64,000 nucleotides of DNA from Plantago major (Eukaryota; Streptophyta; Magnoliopsida; Lamiales; Plantaginaceae), in NCBI GenBank assembly GCA_026545765.1, contig JAIFAC010000112.1, positions 62,001 through 126,000 of the forward strand, given 5' to 3'. The notes beneath the pieces were generated by a model. That model saw nothing but the letters and a program-made list of their open reading frames with translations. It ran no database searches and was not told where the DNA came from. Made by a program: the position numbers and the translations under genes. Below are positions 49,622 through 64,000 of this stretch, in pieces (the first letter of the stretch is position 1; each line of letters starts with the position of its first letter).

Positions 49622-50141
49622 GTAGTGTGAAACATCCCTCATTGGTGGAAACATCCGAGTTAACTAGAGTATATACTTAGTAGAGTACACTCCCACATGG
49701 TATGAGACCTTATATGTGAGAACAAAGCCAGTTGATGAGGACACGATTCAAGTATACATATCATAGCAATAAGAAGTGTGTGGCTTAGTAATTGGTAACT
49801 GCACCATTCCAAATGAGCGCACCATTACATTAAATTCGATATGTTGATTTTGATTTGAAAGTTACAATAGATCTCATTTATGGAGATTTTCATGGAATCT
49901 CTAAGGAGGGGGTTCAAATCGATATCGACCTTTAAATTGAAGTGCAGATCATTATGAGAGGAAGATAAAATAAAATTGTGTTTCCGACATATAATTTTTT
50001 ATTACTAAAAATACTTTCTATATTATAAGAAATGGCTAAGTGTCGTCCTTAATCGCAGTTCCTTTAGGTGTCCAATTATATATAAACTATAGGTTATGGT
50101 CGAGCTTTTAAGTCATAAATGCAACTTGTAGGGGACCATTT
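49622..50141. other. AT-rich stretch without a gene
   Basis: Nothing recognisable beyond AT-rich sequence and short frames. Confidence 0.4.
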
Positions 50142-50380
50142 GACCAACGTCATATTTGTTCCACATTATTGGTAATATCAATATTTCAGGTGATGTTATC
50201 TTTGTGTATCAACATTTCATGGGTAAACATGATTTGAACTGTAAATAATACTTTGGAACTTGCGACCTTTTCGCCCGGAGATTTTCATATGCACTAAATA
50301 AGTTTACCACACTAAGTTCACTGCAGATATGTTTATCGGGTACCTAACATACTTTGTTGTAATGTATATGCAGTTTCTTC
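50142..50380. repeat. Module M1, first copy
   Basis: 239 bp nearly identical to 51,771-52,009 (starts GACCAACGTCATATTTG, ends ATATGCAGTTTCTTC). Confidence 0.9.
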
Positions 50381-51635
50381 ATTATTTATATGCTAAATAA
50401 TTCTTTCTTAAATGGATTTCTTACTGAGGCTATTTTTAAGGAGAAACATTCAGTGTATGATAATGCTCACAGTTCTGACCATACTTGTTGATCAATGATA
50501 GCTCTATATAGGTCGATATAGACTGCTCTTGTCCAGTTTAAGATCTTCACGGATCCCTTGTTGAATAATGGTTTCTAGTCCATCATGCCATATCTATTGC
50601 CAAAGTCCCCATAATGTGTTCTTTATTGTATTTCTTGTTTTTGTAGGAAGTATCCCATGAATTTTCATGATTGAATCGTGGCTTTCTTACTTTTCAAGGT
50701 TATAATGCAACTTTCGGGCTCTTCTCATTCCCCATCTTAATGAAGTAAATTCATTCCACTTGTCATGCCTTACATAGATCATGCTCTTTTACTCACCCGG
50801 TCTAAATGCCCTCAAGATTTTCTTCTTGAAGCTCAACTTCAAGATATAAACTATTCTTTTGACCCTTTGTGCATTGATGGACACGTATTTATGAACTTTC
50901 ACTCTTATATCCTGGGATTGAGCATTGCGAGCCAACCGTATTATTTGTATTGAATAATGTTACCTCGCGATTTGCTTATTCAAGCTTTTCAACCCATTCT
51001 TCACTACTTTATACATTATTCACATGTTCTTCTTACATTCCTACTTTTCTATATTAGAGATTCCTGATAACATTGGTGCTTGTTTCGACATATGTAATTC
51101 CACTTCAGGTTATTCTCTATTTCTAAGGGCTATTCTTGTATATAATTTTTCAAACTTCCAATAAGCAACCAATAGTCTTTCCACTGAACTTTATGATAAA
51201 TATCGAGGCATGTCCAGTACAATTGCCAACATTTTATGGATCAATCATTAACTTGGTGATTTGGGTATACAAAGGCAAGTAGTTCTTAGTCTAATTCATT
51301 AAACGGGTTGGCACTCATTCTAGTGTGGTGAATTAAAATAATGTCCTTCACAGAATTCCCCACGTAATTTCACCAAAGTGCCTACTAAACCATTTTACGA
51401 ATGGCTAATCTATCACAACTCCATTATGCAAGTCTTGTACATAAGATCTTGGCATTCCTCAATAAGGTGTTGTAGAGGTTGGTTTCCAATATTGGCATCT
51501 TGACCTTAGCGCTTCACATATGTCATGAGCTAAATCCTAGAGATTCTCCTTTCCCAGGAAAGACGTAGCTCAAATGTCATACTTGCAATTTGAATTTATT
51601 ATCAGTTGAATATTTACATGTTCAATTTTTTTTTG
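50381..51635. other. 1.26-kb sequence splitting the first M1-M2 unit
   Basis: Absent from the second M1-M2 unit, where the modules touch. It ends in a run of T (about 51,626-51,634). No gene: the longest frame (50,765-50,953, 62 codons) has no recognisable motif. It may be an inserted element without clear termini. Confidence 0.5.
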
Positions 51636-51723
51636 AAATAAATAAATCTTCCATTAAGGGCCCAAATATATTGAGTTCGACAAGCATTTCACGCTAAAAT
51701 TTGTTGCCACTAGAATAATTCCG
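51636..51723. repeat. Module M2, first copy
   Basis: 88 bp matching 52,010-52,097 (AAATAAATAAATCTTCCATTA to AATTCCG) with about ten differences. Confidence 0.85.
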
Positions 51724-51770
51724 AGGGCATGTCATAAAAAGAATGACAAAATATCTGACTCATCCTAGGT

Positions 51771-52097
51771 GACCAACGTCATATTTGTTCCACATTATTT
51801 GTAATATCAATATTTCAGGTGATGTTATCTTTGTGTATCAACATTTCATGGGTAAACATGATTTGAACTGTAAATAATACTTTGGAACTTGCGGCCTTTT
51901 CGCCTGAAGATTTTCATATGCACTAAATAAGTTTACCATACTAAGTTTACTGCAGATATGTTTATCGGGTACCTAACATACTTTGTTGTAATGTATATGC
52001 AGTTTCTTCAAATAAATAAATCTTCCATTAATGCCCCGGATATATTGAGCTCGACAAGCATTTCACGCTGAAGTTTGTTGCCACTAGCATAATTCCG
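51771..52097. repeat. Contiguous M1-M2 unit
   Basis: Second copy, in which M1 (51,771-52,009) runs directly into M2 (52,010-52,097). It follows the first unit after a 47-bp spacer. Confidence 0.88.
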
Positions 52098-52462
52098 TGT
52101 TAGTTCGTGCACTCTCACCATCTTCACACCATCTATATCAAAATCACTGTTTGCACTTTTTTCCTTCAAATATTTTCATCATACCACATATGTGCATCAC
52201 TAATCAAAGGTATTGGCGATATACAGAGCATGAGTGATCTTACTACAAAATATAGAGGATATATTTTTTGTTTTACAATTTGATTATTGGATCTCTACAA
52301 CTAGTCTTTTTCTTTTTGTAATTCTTTTTATATATTAAACGTGGACATTGACCCTCAAATAGTTTGTTAGCTTAAATTTGCAAACTTCCTTTAAAATTAT
52401 TGCATGGTGAGCTTGCTATAAGAGTTAAATGAATTGTAATCTCATGTTGTATGTAGTATTTA

Positions 52463-52540
52463 CTCTCTCTCTCTCTCTCTCTCTCCTCCTCCCTCCCTCC
52501 CTCCCTCCCTCTCTCTCTCTCCTCTCTATCTCTCTCCCTC
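52463..52540. repeat. (CT)n/(CTCC)n microsatellite
   Basis: About 78 bp of pyrimidine-only sequence: CT dinucleotides, then CTCC tetranucleotides, then CT again. Confidence 0.95.
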
Positions 52541-54042
52541 ACCAACACATAAAATCTACATTGAAATCTTACAATGGTTATTACTCCTTGAGGTATTTTT
52601 TACTCGCAGTTAGAGACTTAGAGTCTTAGAATATCAATACTCACTAAAAACATCTGAAGTGCAATATTTAATGTTTCATGCTCTCTTAGCTACAATCTGT
52701 CTTGTGACATGAGAGATTATGAATATGCAAACTTACCCATATGCATTTGTGAATGCAAGTCCTAGGGGAACTTGCATCAATTTCATATCTATGTGCCCTT
52801 TAGATGAATTCATCTATCAAGATAAATTTGATCTATGTTAAAACTTTAGCTAACCAAGAGTGGTTTGTCCATGATTTTCACACCAATCTAGTGAGCCCCA
52901 TTACGCCATAGATGAGGTTTTCTCAAACATGTAACGTCTATTGTAGTAGCGGATGGCTGTTGAACATGAATTACAAAAATTCATTAATTGGTGAAATGGT
53001 AATGAATGCTCCTTTGTGTGTTGGTTAGTGCACTAGTTATGGAAGGCGAGAGTTGGAAGGGAGGATGAGTTCTACATATCTAAGATTAAGGAAGCGACAA
53101 TATAAGTATGCATTATGATGTTGTATTTATTCCCCAAGGGCACACAGTTGTGGATAGGAGGAGGACCTAGATGGCTCCACCACTCGAGCGAAGCCCGCAC
53201 GTCCAGCTCCACAAGGAGCGGAGCATGGGCCATGCATGTTCATGAATTGGATATTATCTTTTTGCGACAAAAACTAACTATAAAACTTAATGAATAAATT
53301 ACTTCAATTCCGAATGACTAGTTCAATTGAAGAAAGGCTAATCTTTGCAATACACCAAAATGGTGCAAGCTGGATAACAAGTTGTTACAAGCTGGGTTAG
53401 TAACCAAGCGGTGTCCGTTCAATCAATGTTTTCTTAGAGGACGAGTTCGCAAAGGATGCAAGCATTTGAGCCCAACCTTTTGAAACTATAATAAAATCCT
53501 CACAATCAGATTTCTAACAAGCATCCAATTATCTCCTCATTCTTCTCCTTTTCTCTTCGAACCCTGTCTCTCCATATTGCAGCAGTCTACTCAAATATGT
53601 GATTGTAAGTGTTAGCTTATTGATTCACCCGATGATGTTTTATTTTGGGAGAGATTTTGCTAATTATGTCGTAAGCACAAGAGGAAATTTAATCTTAACG
53701 ACCGACATCCAACTCTCTACTCATTTGTCTTTACTTTGTTCTCTTTTACTGTTACATTCTCCAGGCTATACATCTGATAACTTACCCCCAGTTATCCTTG
53801 TGAACAATTCATAGCTCATGTTTTATTGCACATATAAGATTTAGTTGTTAGCAATGCCATCAAAATAGTAACCACATATTCAAAAATACAAGTTTAATGT
53901 ATATAAATAACTTTCTATACTTAACTAGATCAAAATGATCGATGAACACAAAAAAGTAAAAAGAACATTATATATCATAACAATGTGCATCAATAATACT
54001 AAGATTTGTGGTTATAGCAAAATGCTGGTATAAACTTAAAAT
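52541..54042. other. Stretch without a supported gene
   Basis: AT-rich, with short frames only. A GC-richer patch (about 53,140-53,240) reads as a 60-codon frame without recognisable motifs. Confidence 0.4.
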
Positions 54043-58844
<4,802 letters not shown>

Positions 58845-58871
58845 CTCTACGACCTTGTCACACCCAGTCTT

Positions 58872-58919
58872 TCTGGCTTGTTAGAGTGAAATACTTCTGG
58901 CCTGCTAGAGTGAAATACT
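58872..58919. repeat. Tandem 24-bp duplication
   Basis: Two units of TCTGGCTTGTTAGAGTG-type sequence (the second has CC and CT variants), just upstream of the PDS5-like start codon. Confidence 0.8.
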
Positions 58920-58959
58920 GATAGAAGAGGGGTTTTGTAGTAGCGGAGAAACCAAGGAA

Positions 58960-60227
58960 ATGAAATTTAGAATGGATAGGAATGTATTAACTTTGCCAAC
59001 AATGAATGTCTTAAATAGAGGTTGTGGATGGTGGACTGACAAACTGGCTAAACCGTGTATATTAAAAAACCATGGGCTTTTATATTTTTACCTTTTTTGT
59101 AAAAAAAATATAAATTCAATATACTTTATTATTCTTCCAAATTTCTCTCAATTGTTTGGTATGTGGGCCAAGTCACAGATTTGGTAGTCATTATTTTTTT
59201 TTCCAATTACTTTACTCATTTTTGTAATTTTAAAGTGTAACATTAACATTAGATTGCATTAATATGCATTGGTTTTAACATTCTTACCACTTTCGATAAG
59301 ATTGTAGTATTAACAAAGGTTCCCTCATTGACTTTTTTTTTTTTTTTTTTTTTGTAAATTTATATATGGCAATGCATAAATTCTTATAATTACATACCTT
59401 CTCAAAGTTATAATTTAGTCCAAATGGATTTTTGTAGATGGTCCATTTCGTTTAGGTCCCTAATGATTTAAAAATTACATATAGGTCCAAAATCTCATTT
59501 GACAGTGTATTTTTGTTCAAACATCTGAAGTGCTCCTCCATTAACAGAATAATATATTTCTTCAAAGGGTGCATTACTTTTAAATCCCCAATTTTTTCAA
59601 TTACACCTCACTCCCACTGATGAAAACAATTACAATGAATCCCCAAAATTCAAGTTTTTGTTGACTTTGATTTTCCATCAAAATATCCAAACAAGCATTG
59701 AAGTATTTTGTTTGCAAAATTGTCCCACAAGTTTCAATACAATTTTAATCCCTTTTTATTTTCATTTTCTAGTTTAATTATTTTTGGGTCTATTACCATC
59801 AGGACCCTTGTTGGAGACGTCACTCTCATCCAAACCCATGTTACTCTAACAATTACATTTGGGTCCAAATTTCAATTTTCCAGTTGAGCAACTTAACTTA
59901 AGTTGTACAAACAGTTACTCCCAAACAAGCCTTAACTCCATGGGCTTTGAATTTTTTTTTAAAATGATAAATAAAAAATGAAAGTTAAAAAAAAAAAACC
60001 ATGGAGCTTCCATGGCGGATTTGGAAGCTCCACCAGACTTCAAGTCCTGGCCGAATCGTCACTCTTGTGAAGCTTCGGATCATCATGGAAGCTCCAAACT
60101 GCGAGAATTTAACAATTTTTTAAAATTTTTGTTCTTTTTATAAATTGCAAGGTTAATCCCTGGATAATAATTGTTACATCAATTGAACCCGATTGTTTTT
60201 TTAAATTTTGAATTTACCCATAATTAT
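58960..60227. other. AT-rich repeat-like stretch
   Basis: No gene. It contains poly-T (about 59,332-59,353) and poly-A runs, and phrases such as AGGTCCCTAATGATT and TAGGTCCAAAATCTC typical of plant MULE-like or other MITE-type elements. A GC-richer island (59,999-60,105) with CCATGGAGCTTCCATGG resembles the core of the MULE at 48.8 kb. Boundaries could not be resolved. Confidence 0.4.
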
Positions 60228-61100
60228 TGTTGAGGGTTGAGCCTCCAACACTAGCGAAACTACTCCAAGTCCCAAATCTATGGTCGCCTCAACTAGAAGT
60301 CCGACGATGACTTGGTCAGAGGAACACTGAAAAGACTAAGTGGGGGGAGTTAGATAAATAACCCGGTTTGCTAGATGTCAAACCGGAAAGAGACTTTACT
60401 CAAGAGAGAGAGGAAGGCTCTCAATGTAGTAGTTATGAGGAAGGTTATTATGTCCTAAAACTCACCTTAAGGTCTTGGACCTTGTGCTATATTTATAGTT
60501 ATCATGTACTTATGATGAGGTTCATAAGATGATGCCAAGTGTATGTCAGGATTTGGACAACAATGCTTCCTTGGCCCATGGCCCAATAGTATGTGAGGGT
60601 CCAACACTATTAGATGGGCCTAGGAGGGTAGATCGGTCCTTTTACCCCTCAGAGTACTATTCCTGCTGATGGGTCCATGTGAGACCTTCTAGGATGATCC
60701 GAGCTCTGTTGAGTTGGTCTCTTCCTAGGTAGCTCAGTGATGGTCTGAGATACTAGCTGCTCGGAAGTATCTTGGAGGTTCCAGTGCATACATTTGGTCT
60801 TATTGTCGAGGTGGCATCCGAGTTTATCTCGTTCGGTCCGTTTGGCATCCTAGGACTGACAGTGTGTGGTACTCAGTGAGACCATGTGACCTCTAGTCAG
60901 GTTCGGAAGTCGTGCACCTGGCTAGGTCGGACCAGCTGAAGAGGTGTATTGACTTGAGCGTACTGATTGATCCGGAAGGCTTTCCTTAAGGTGGACTAGC
61001 CGAGATCGGATAAGTACTGGATTGGCTATTTTAGCCTTGATGCGCTCTAGGACACGCTCTATGGCGCCCCTAACGGATTGGACATATATCCGTATCAACA
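60228..61100 (-). mobile_element. 3' LTR of a Gypsy element, probably Tat lineage
   Basis: 873 bp, TGTTGAGGG...CGTATCAACA on the + strand. It is followed at 61,101 by TATTTCCCCCCAGTTT, whose complement AAACTGGGGGGAAATA is a polypurine tract placed as expected before a minus-strand 3' LTR. A minus-strand TATA-like CTATAAATATAG lies near 60,492. The element's interior continues to the right past the window end. ATTAT precedes the LTR at 60,223-60,227. Confidence 0.78.
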
Positions 61101-61116
61101 TATTTCCCCCCAGTTT
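61101..61116 (-). promoter_or_regulatory. Polypurine tract of the Gypsy element
   Basis: AAACTGGGGGGAAATA on the minus strand, directly next to the LTR start TGTTGATACGG. This site primes plus-strand DNA synthesis in LTR elements. Confidence 0.75.
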
Positions 61117-62276
61117 CCAAGTATCTTTGTAGAAGATAGTTGTGGAACTATGAGTGAAGGAACAAGTGTGTTTAGGAGTGTGTCCGAATCGTTAAATGTG
61201 AGGGAGAAGATCCCTTCTTTTCATGCTAAAATCCGTATCCGTGTTTGAAATTAATATATCTCTCCCCCCTTTTTAGTTCTCTGATCGAGTTAGGAAAAAT
61301 CTCGTTTGTAGGAAAAAATATTTATATCGAGATATATCGAGATCCGAGTACGTTTTTAGGATTTGAAGTGGTCTCTTATGGAGGTGTGTAGGAAGTAATC
61401 CGTTGAAATTTGGATATGTGAAATGGTTCACAGGTGATGAATAGTGATCTAAGAGGCCCGATAGGTCGTCAAATCCAGCCCATGAGTGAGGATCCCGAGA
61501 TAGTGGAGAATTTCCAAAGTAAATTTAATGGGGTGTTATGTAATTTCGCCAAATGTGAACCGATACAACCGTTGGATTGAAATGATCAACGGCTAGGGTT
61601 GAAATCCGAGTGATGTGGCCTTCATCTTCTGACTATCCCTCTATAAATAGTTGCAGTGCATCATTGTCACACTTTAGCCAAATTGATTCGAGTAACCTAA
61701 GTAATCCGAGCAAGTAACTAACTTCCGAGCAAGCAAGGTTTCGAGTGAGTAATCAGATCTGTCGTGTAAGTCATTGTTGGAAAGCTTGCAAGGCTTCGTC
61801 GTCCGTCAATCTTTCTCCAGCTACTTTATCAAGTAAGTAAATCTGGCTTTCTCTAAATTTCGAGTATTGTTTCTTCTACCGCGGATGCATGTATTACTTC
61901 TTTTGCCAAGTAATGTGTCGTATGTTGAGTTTTGGTTAGTCTAGTATCGCATGTGTTCCGTAGTTGAACTTATGGTATCAATTTGTAGGTATGACTCGTA
62001 GATTTGCCTTGTAAATGTGCCATGTATGGTAGAATATAGTGCCGATGAAGCTTGTTGAATTTTCTATTATGGCGCCTTGTATGGTAGACATTAGTGCCAA
62101 TTGGCACATAGAACTCCCCTGTGGCGTGACCCTGCGTGTCAAGGTAGGTGCCAATAGGTAGAATCAGTGACCCATAAGAATGCACCGTGAAGTGGGTTTT
62201 TTTCGAACCATGGGACCTAATAAGATACTTAAACGAACTCTCGGACGATCACAACATCATTTTCTGATCCGTTTCC
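61117..62276. mobile_element. Gypsy element interior, upstream of the antisense ORF
   Basis: No coding frame of note. It includes CCGTTGGAT and ATCAACGGCTAGG motifs near 61,570-61,605 and then a + strand TATA box, so it looks like a promoter and leader for the + strand frame that follows. Possible introns (for example GTAAGT at about 61,835) lie between the TATA box and the ORF. Confidence 0.5.
61641..61650 (+). promoter_or_regulatory. TATA box for the antisense ORF
   Basis: CTATAAATAG followed about 30 bp on by CATCATTGTCAC, a plausible transcription start, then a leader of about 0.6 kb before the frame at 62,277. It drives the strand opposite to the element's LTR promoter. Confidence 0.5.
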
Positions 62277-64000
62277 TTGTGCCCTAGGATGTCCGGGAGC
62301 GATAGTCAGAATCAACACGAAGCTCACGATTATGATGATGGATCAAACCAAGGATCCGAATCTGTTATGGTGACCTCGTCCGCATCAGACCACCCGGGAT
62401 TGGAGATTCCGCAAAATTACGTTCCTGCGGAGGAAAGGAACGTGGATGTTGTGGAGGTTGTCTCTTCTGGGGATTCAGATGCTGGGCAAGGGGTCCGTGG
62501 TACTGCTGCTGCTCAGAATGATGCGGTGTATAGCCAGGGAAATGTTGCGAGAATAAGGGTGCGAGTCCAATCTCGGACCATCGGTAGTGGTGGTGTATCG
62601 GCTGGTTGAAGTGCGCCTCGGATGGAGCAAGGAGGTGATACTGATCGGGAGGCAGACGATGTAGAGATGTTTGAGGCTGGTGAGGAGGACCGTGTTGTGG
62701 CAGAAACAGGTCCGACCAACCCAGGTACGTCTGGGAGACCCGAAGTTGATGAAATGGAGGAGGAAGAAGGAGAGGAAGATGAGGATGACGAGGAAGAGGA
62801 GGAGGAAGATGAGGAAACCACTCGTCCGCGGGGTCGTTCCGGGCGGAACAATCGCTAGATTGTTCTTCATCCTAGAGTGCCCGCGCATCCTAATCCGCCC
62901 CTTGCTGCTTGTCGTGGGGCTCAGGCGGCACGGACTAAATTCCCTCGTCCTTTGTCCGTCGTTGTAATAGCTGATCCATACGGTGAACTTAATGTGGACG
63001 GTCTTCTTCCCACATGTCCATCCAAGGTGAAGCCTGAGGACATTCCGAAGTGGAGGCGGAAGTGGGAAATCCCTGAGTCCGTTGAAATCATGGTTCTGGA
63101 GCTTGGGCATGCCTTTTATAATCCGCCCGCTGGATACATGTGTGTGCACGAAGCGGCATTCTCCTGCGGATGGAAGGTCCCCATTGCCTCCGAGTTCAAG
63201 AACATCTTGAATCATATTGGGATAAGTCCGAGCCACGTTATCCCCAAATCCTTGGGGAACCTTATTTGTTTTGCGGTTTCTGTGCGAAGAAGGGGCAGCC
63301 GATAAATTTTGAGAATTTTCGGTAGTTGTTTAATGTAGCTTTTAGTCCTGGGAATCCCCTCTTCTACACCTTTGTAAATAGAAAATCGTACAACTTCATC
63401 TCTGATCCCATCTCCTCACTCAGATAAAAGTGGTGGGAGAAGTACATCTTCGTGCGGATGGCTTTGAAGCCTGGGGAGTCCGCGAGGAGACGAGAACACT
63501 GGGGGTTGCCCAAGAAATTTCTAAGGGAGAGTATCCCGGACTGGCGTCCTCTCCCCAAGAATGTGGCTCCGTGGGTGGCGGAGATCCACAAGAAAAATAA
63601 CCCACCAACTTATCCGTTCCACGGATTGATCTGTCGATCATTTGCCGAACTTGTGCGGATGGTGGCGTCGTCGAGGTCGGAGGGAAGACCGACTTTTGTA
63701 AGTATCCCTAACTTAGGACTTTTTTTTTGTCATGCATGATTGTTCCATAGTTGTCCGTTGTTCATGGTGTTATGGATCCGTATCTGACATTGTTTGTTCC
63801 TTCTACAGCTTACTAGTTCGAGTACATAATGTCGACCCTCCGCGAAAAGCGGCGTGAGAAGCGATAAGCCCTCGAGCTTGCCAGCGGCAAGGCGAATTAT
63901 CAATCGTCCATGAGTTTTCCTATGGCGGACCCCAAAAATGCGGCCCTCTTTGCTGCTGAGGAGGACCGACGGAAGAAGGCGGGTGAGGATCCGCAGGTCT
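62277..64000 (+). mobile_element. Antisense ORF of the Gypsy element ('putative gypsy-type transposon' protein)
   Basis: Plus-strand coding region, opposite to the element's own sense. It begins MSGSDSQNQHEAHDYDDG, continues through an acidic stretch of Glu/Asp and an Arg/Gly-rich segment (RPRGRSGRNNR), then a conserved part (63,000-63,300: PPAGYMCVHEAAFSCGW, FKNILNHIGISPSHV). A last part at 63,452-63,739 ends at a GTAAGT donor-like site. The conserved part resembles the PF04195-type domain found in extra ORFs of Tat-lineage elements such as Retand and Grande. It is a fossil with roughly two or three breaks and runs off the window. Confidence 0.6.

Noticed and set aside
52429-52629. 66-codon frame rich in Leu/Ser/Pro
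   Set aside because: Produced by the CT/CTCC microsatellite.
53115-53297. 60-codon frame in a GC-richer patch
   Set aside because: Short, without motifs or neighbours that support it.
62475-63236. 253-codon minus-strand frame with poly-Ser
   Set aside because: Opposite strand of the acidic plus-strand frame; low complexity, no Gypsy pol motif, although it lies on the element's sense strand.

Overview
This is plant nuclear DNA from a dicot. The CC-NBS-LRR gene of the late-blight R1 type, the Sirevirus-like Copia elements, the Tat-like Gypsy LTRs and a PDS5-type cohesion gene with GT-AG introns all point that way. The R1-type gene with an N-terminus reading MAAYAALVSLTNLIQ suggests Lamiales; that placement is inference.

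Layout. (1) 1-35,065 is one nested block built from three copies (A, B, C) of a single, very large Copia family. Copy C lies on the + strand; its 5' part is beyond the window. Copy A (minus, 1,776-15,985) sits inside C's 3' accessory region, flanked by about 5 bp of duplicated C sequence. Copy B (minus, about 19,580-34,752) sits in C's 3' LTR, and the last 313 bp of that LTR follow B. Each copy carries, between pol and the 3' LTR, a 5-6 kb accessory region with exon-like blocks that I cannot assign to a known protein family. (2) 35,298-37,173 is a host MAPKKK-like kinase pseudogene with a hAT fragment inserted in its catalytic core. (3) 37,454 to about 39,500 is a short LINE copy carrying ORF1 only. 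(4) 42,277-45,286 is an NLR gene with several frame breaks and an unusual acidic/basic C-terminal tail. (5) 48,361-49,612 is a non-autonomous Mutator-like element with long TIRs and a 9-bp target duplication. (6) 50,142-52,097 holds a tandem module in which one copy is split by 1.26 kb. (7) 54,043-58,844 is a short, nine-exon PDS5-like gene on the minus strand; a 100-bp AT tract and a solo LTR lie in its third intron. (8) 60,228-64,000 is the 3' end of a minus-strand Gypsy element, probably Tat lineage, with a + strand (antisense) ORF that appears to have its own TATA box.

Main points for a second look: the accessory exon-bearing region of the Copia family; a patchy CG-rich, CAG/CTG-poor composition in the Copia block that may be a sequencing artefact in methylated DNA; the antisense transcription unit at the right end; and the NLR tail module that is repeated just downstream. 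No tRNA, rRNA or CRISPR array was seen. Exon boundaries and protein names come from reading the sequence by eye; no database search was run.
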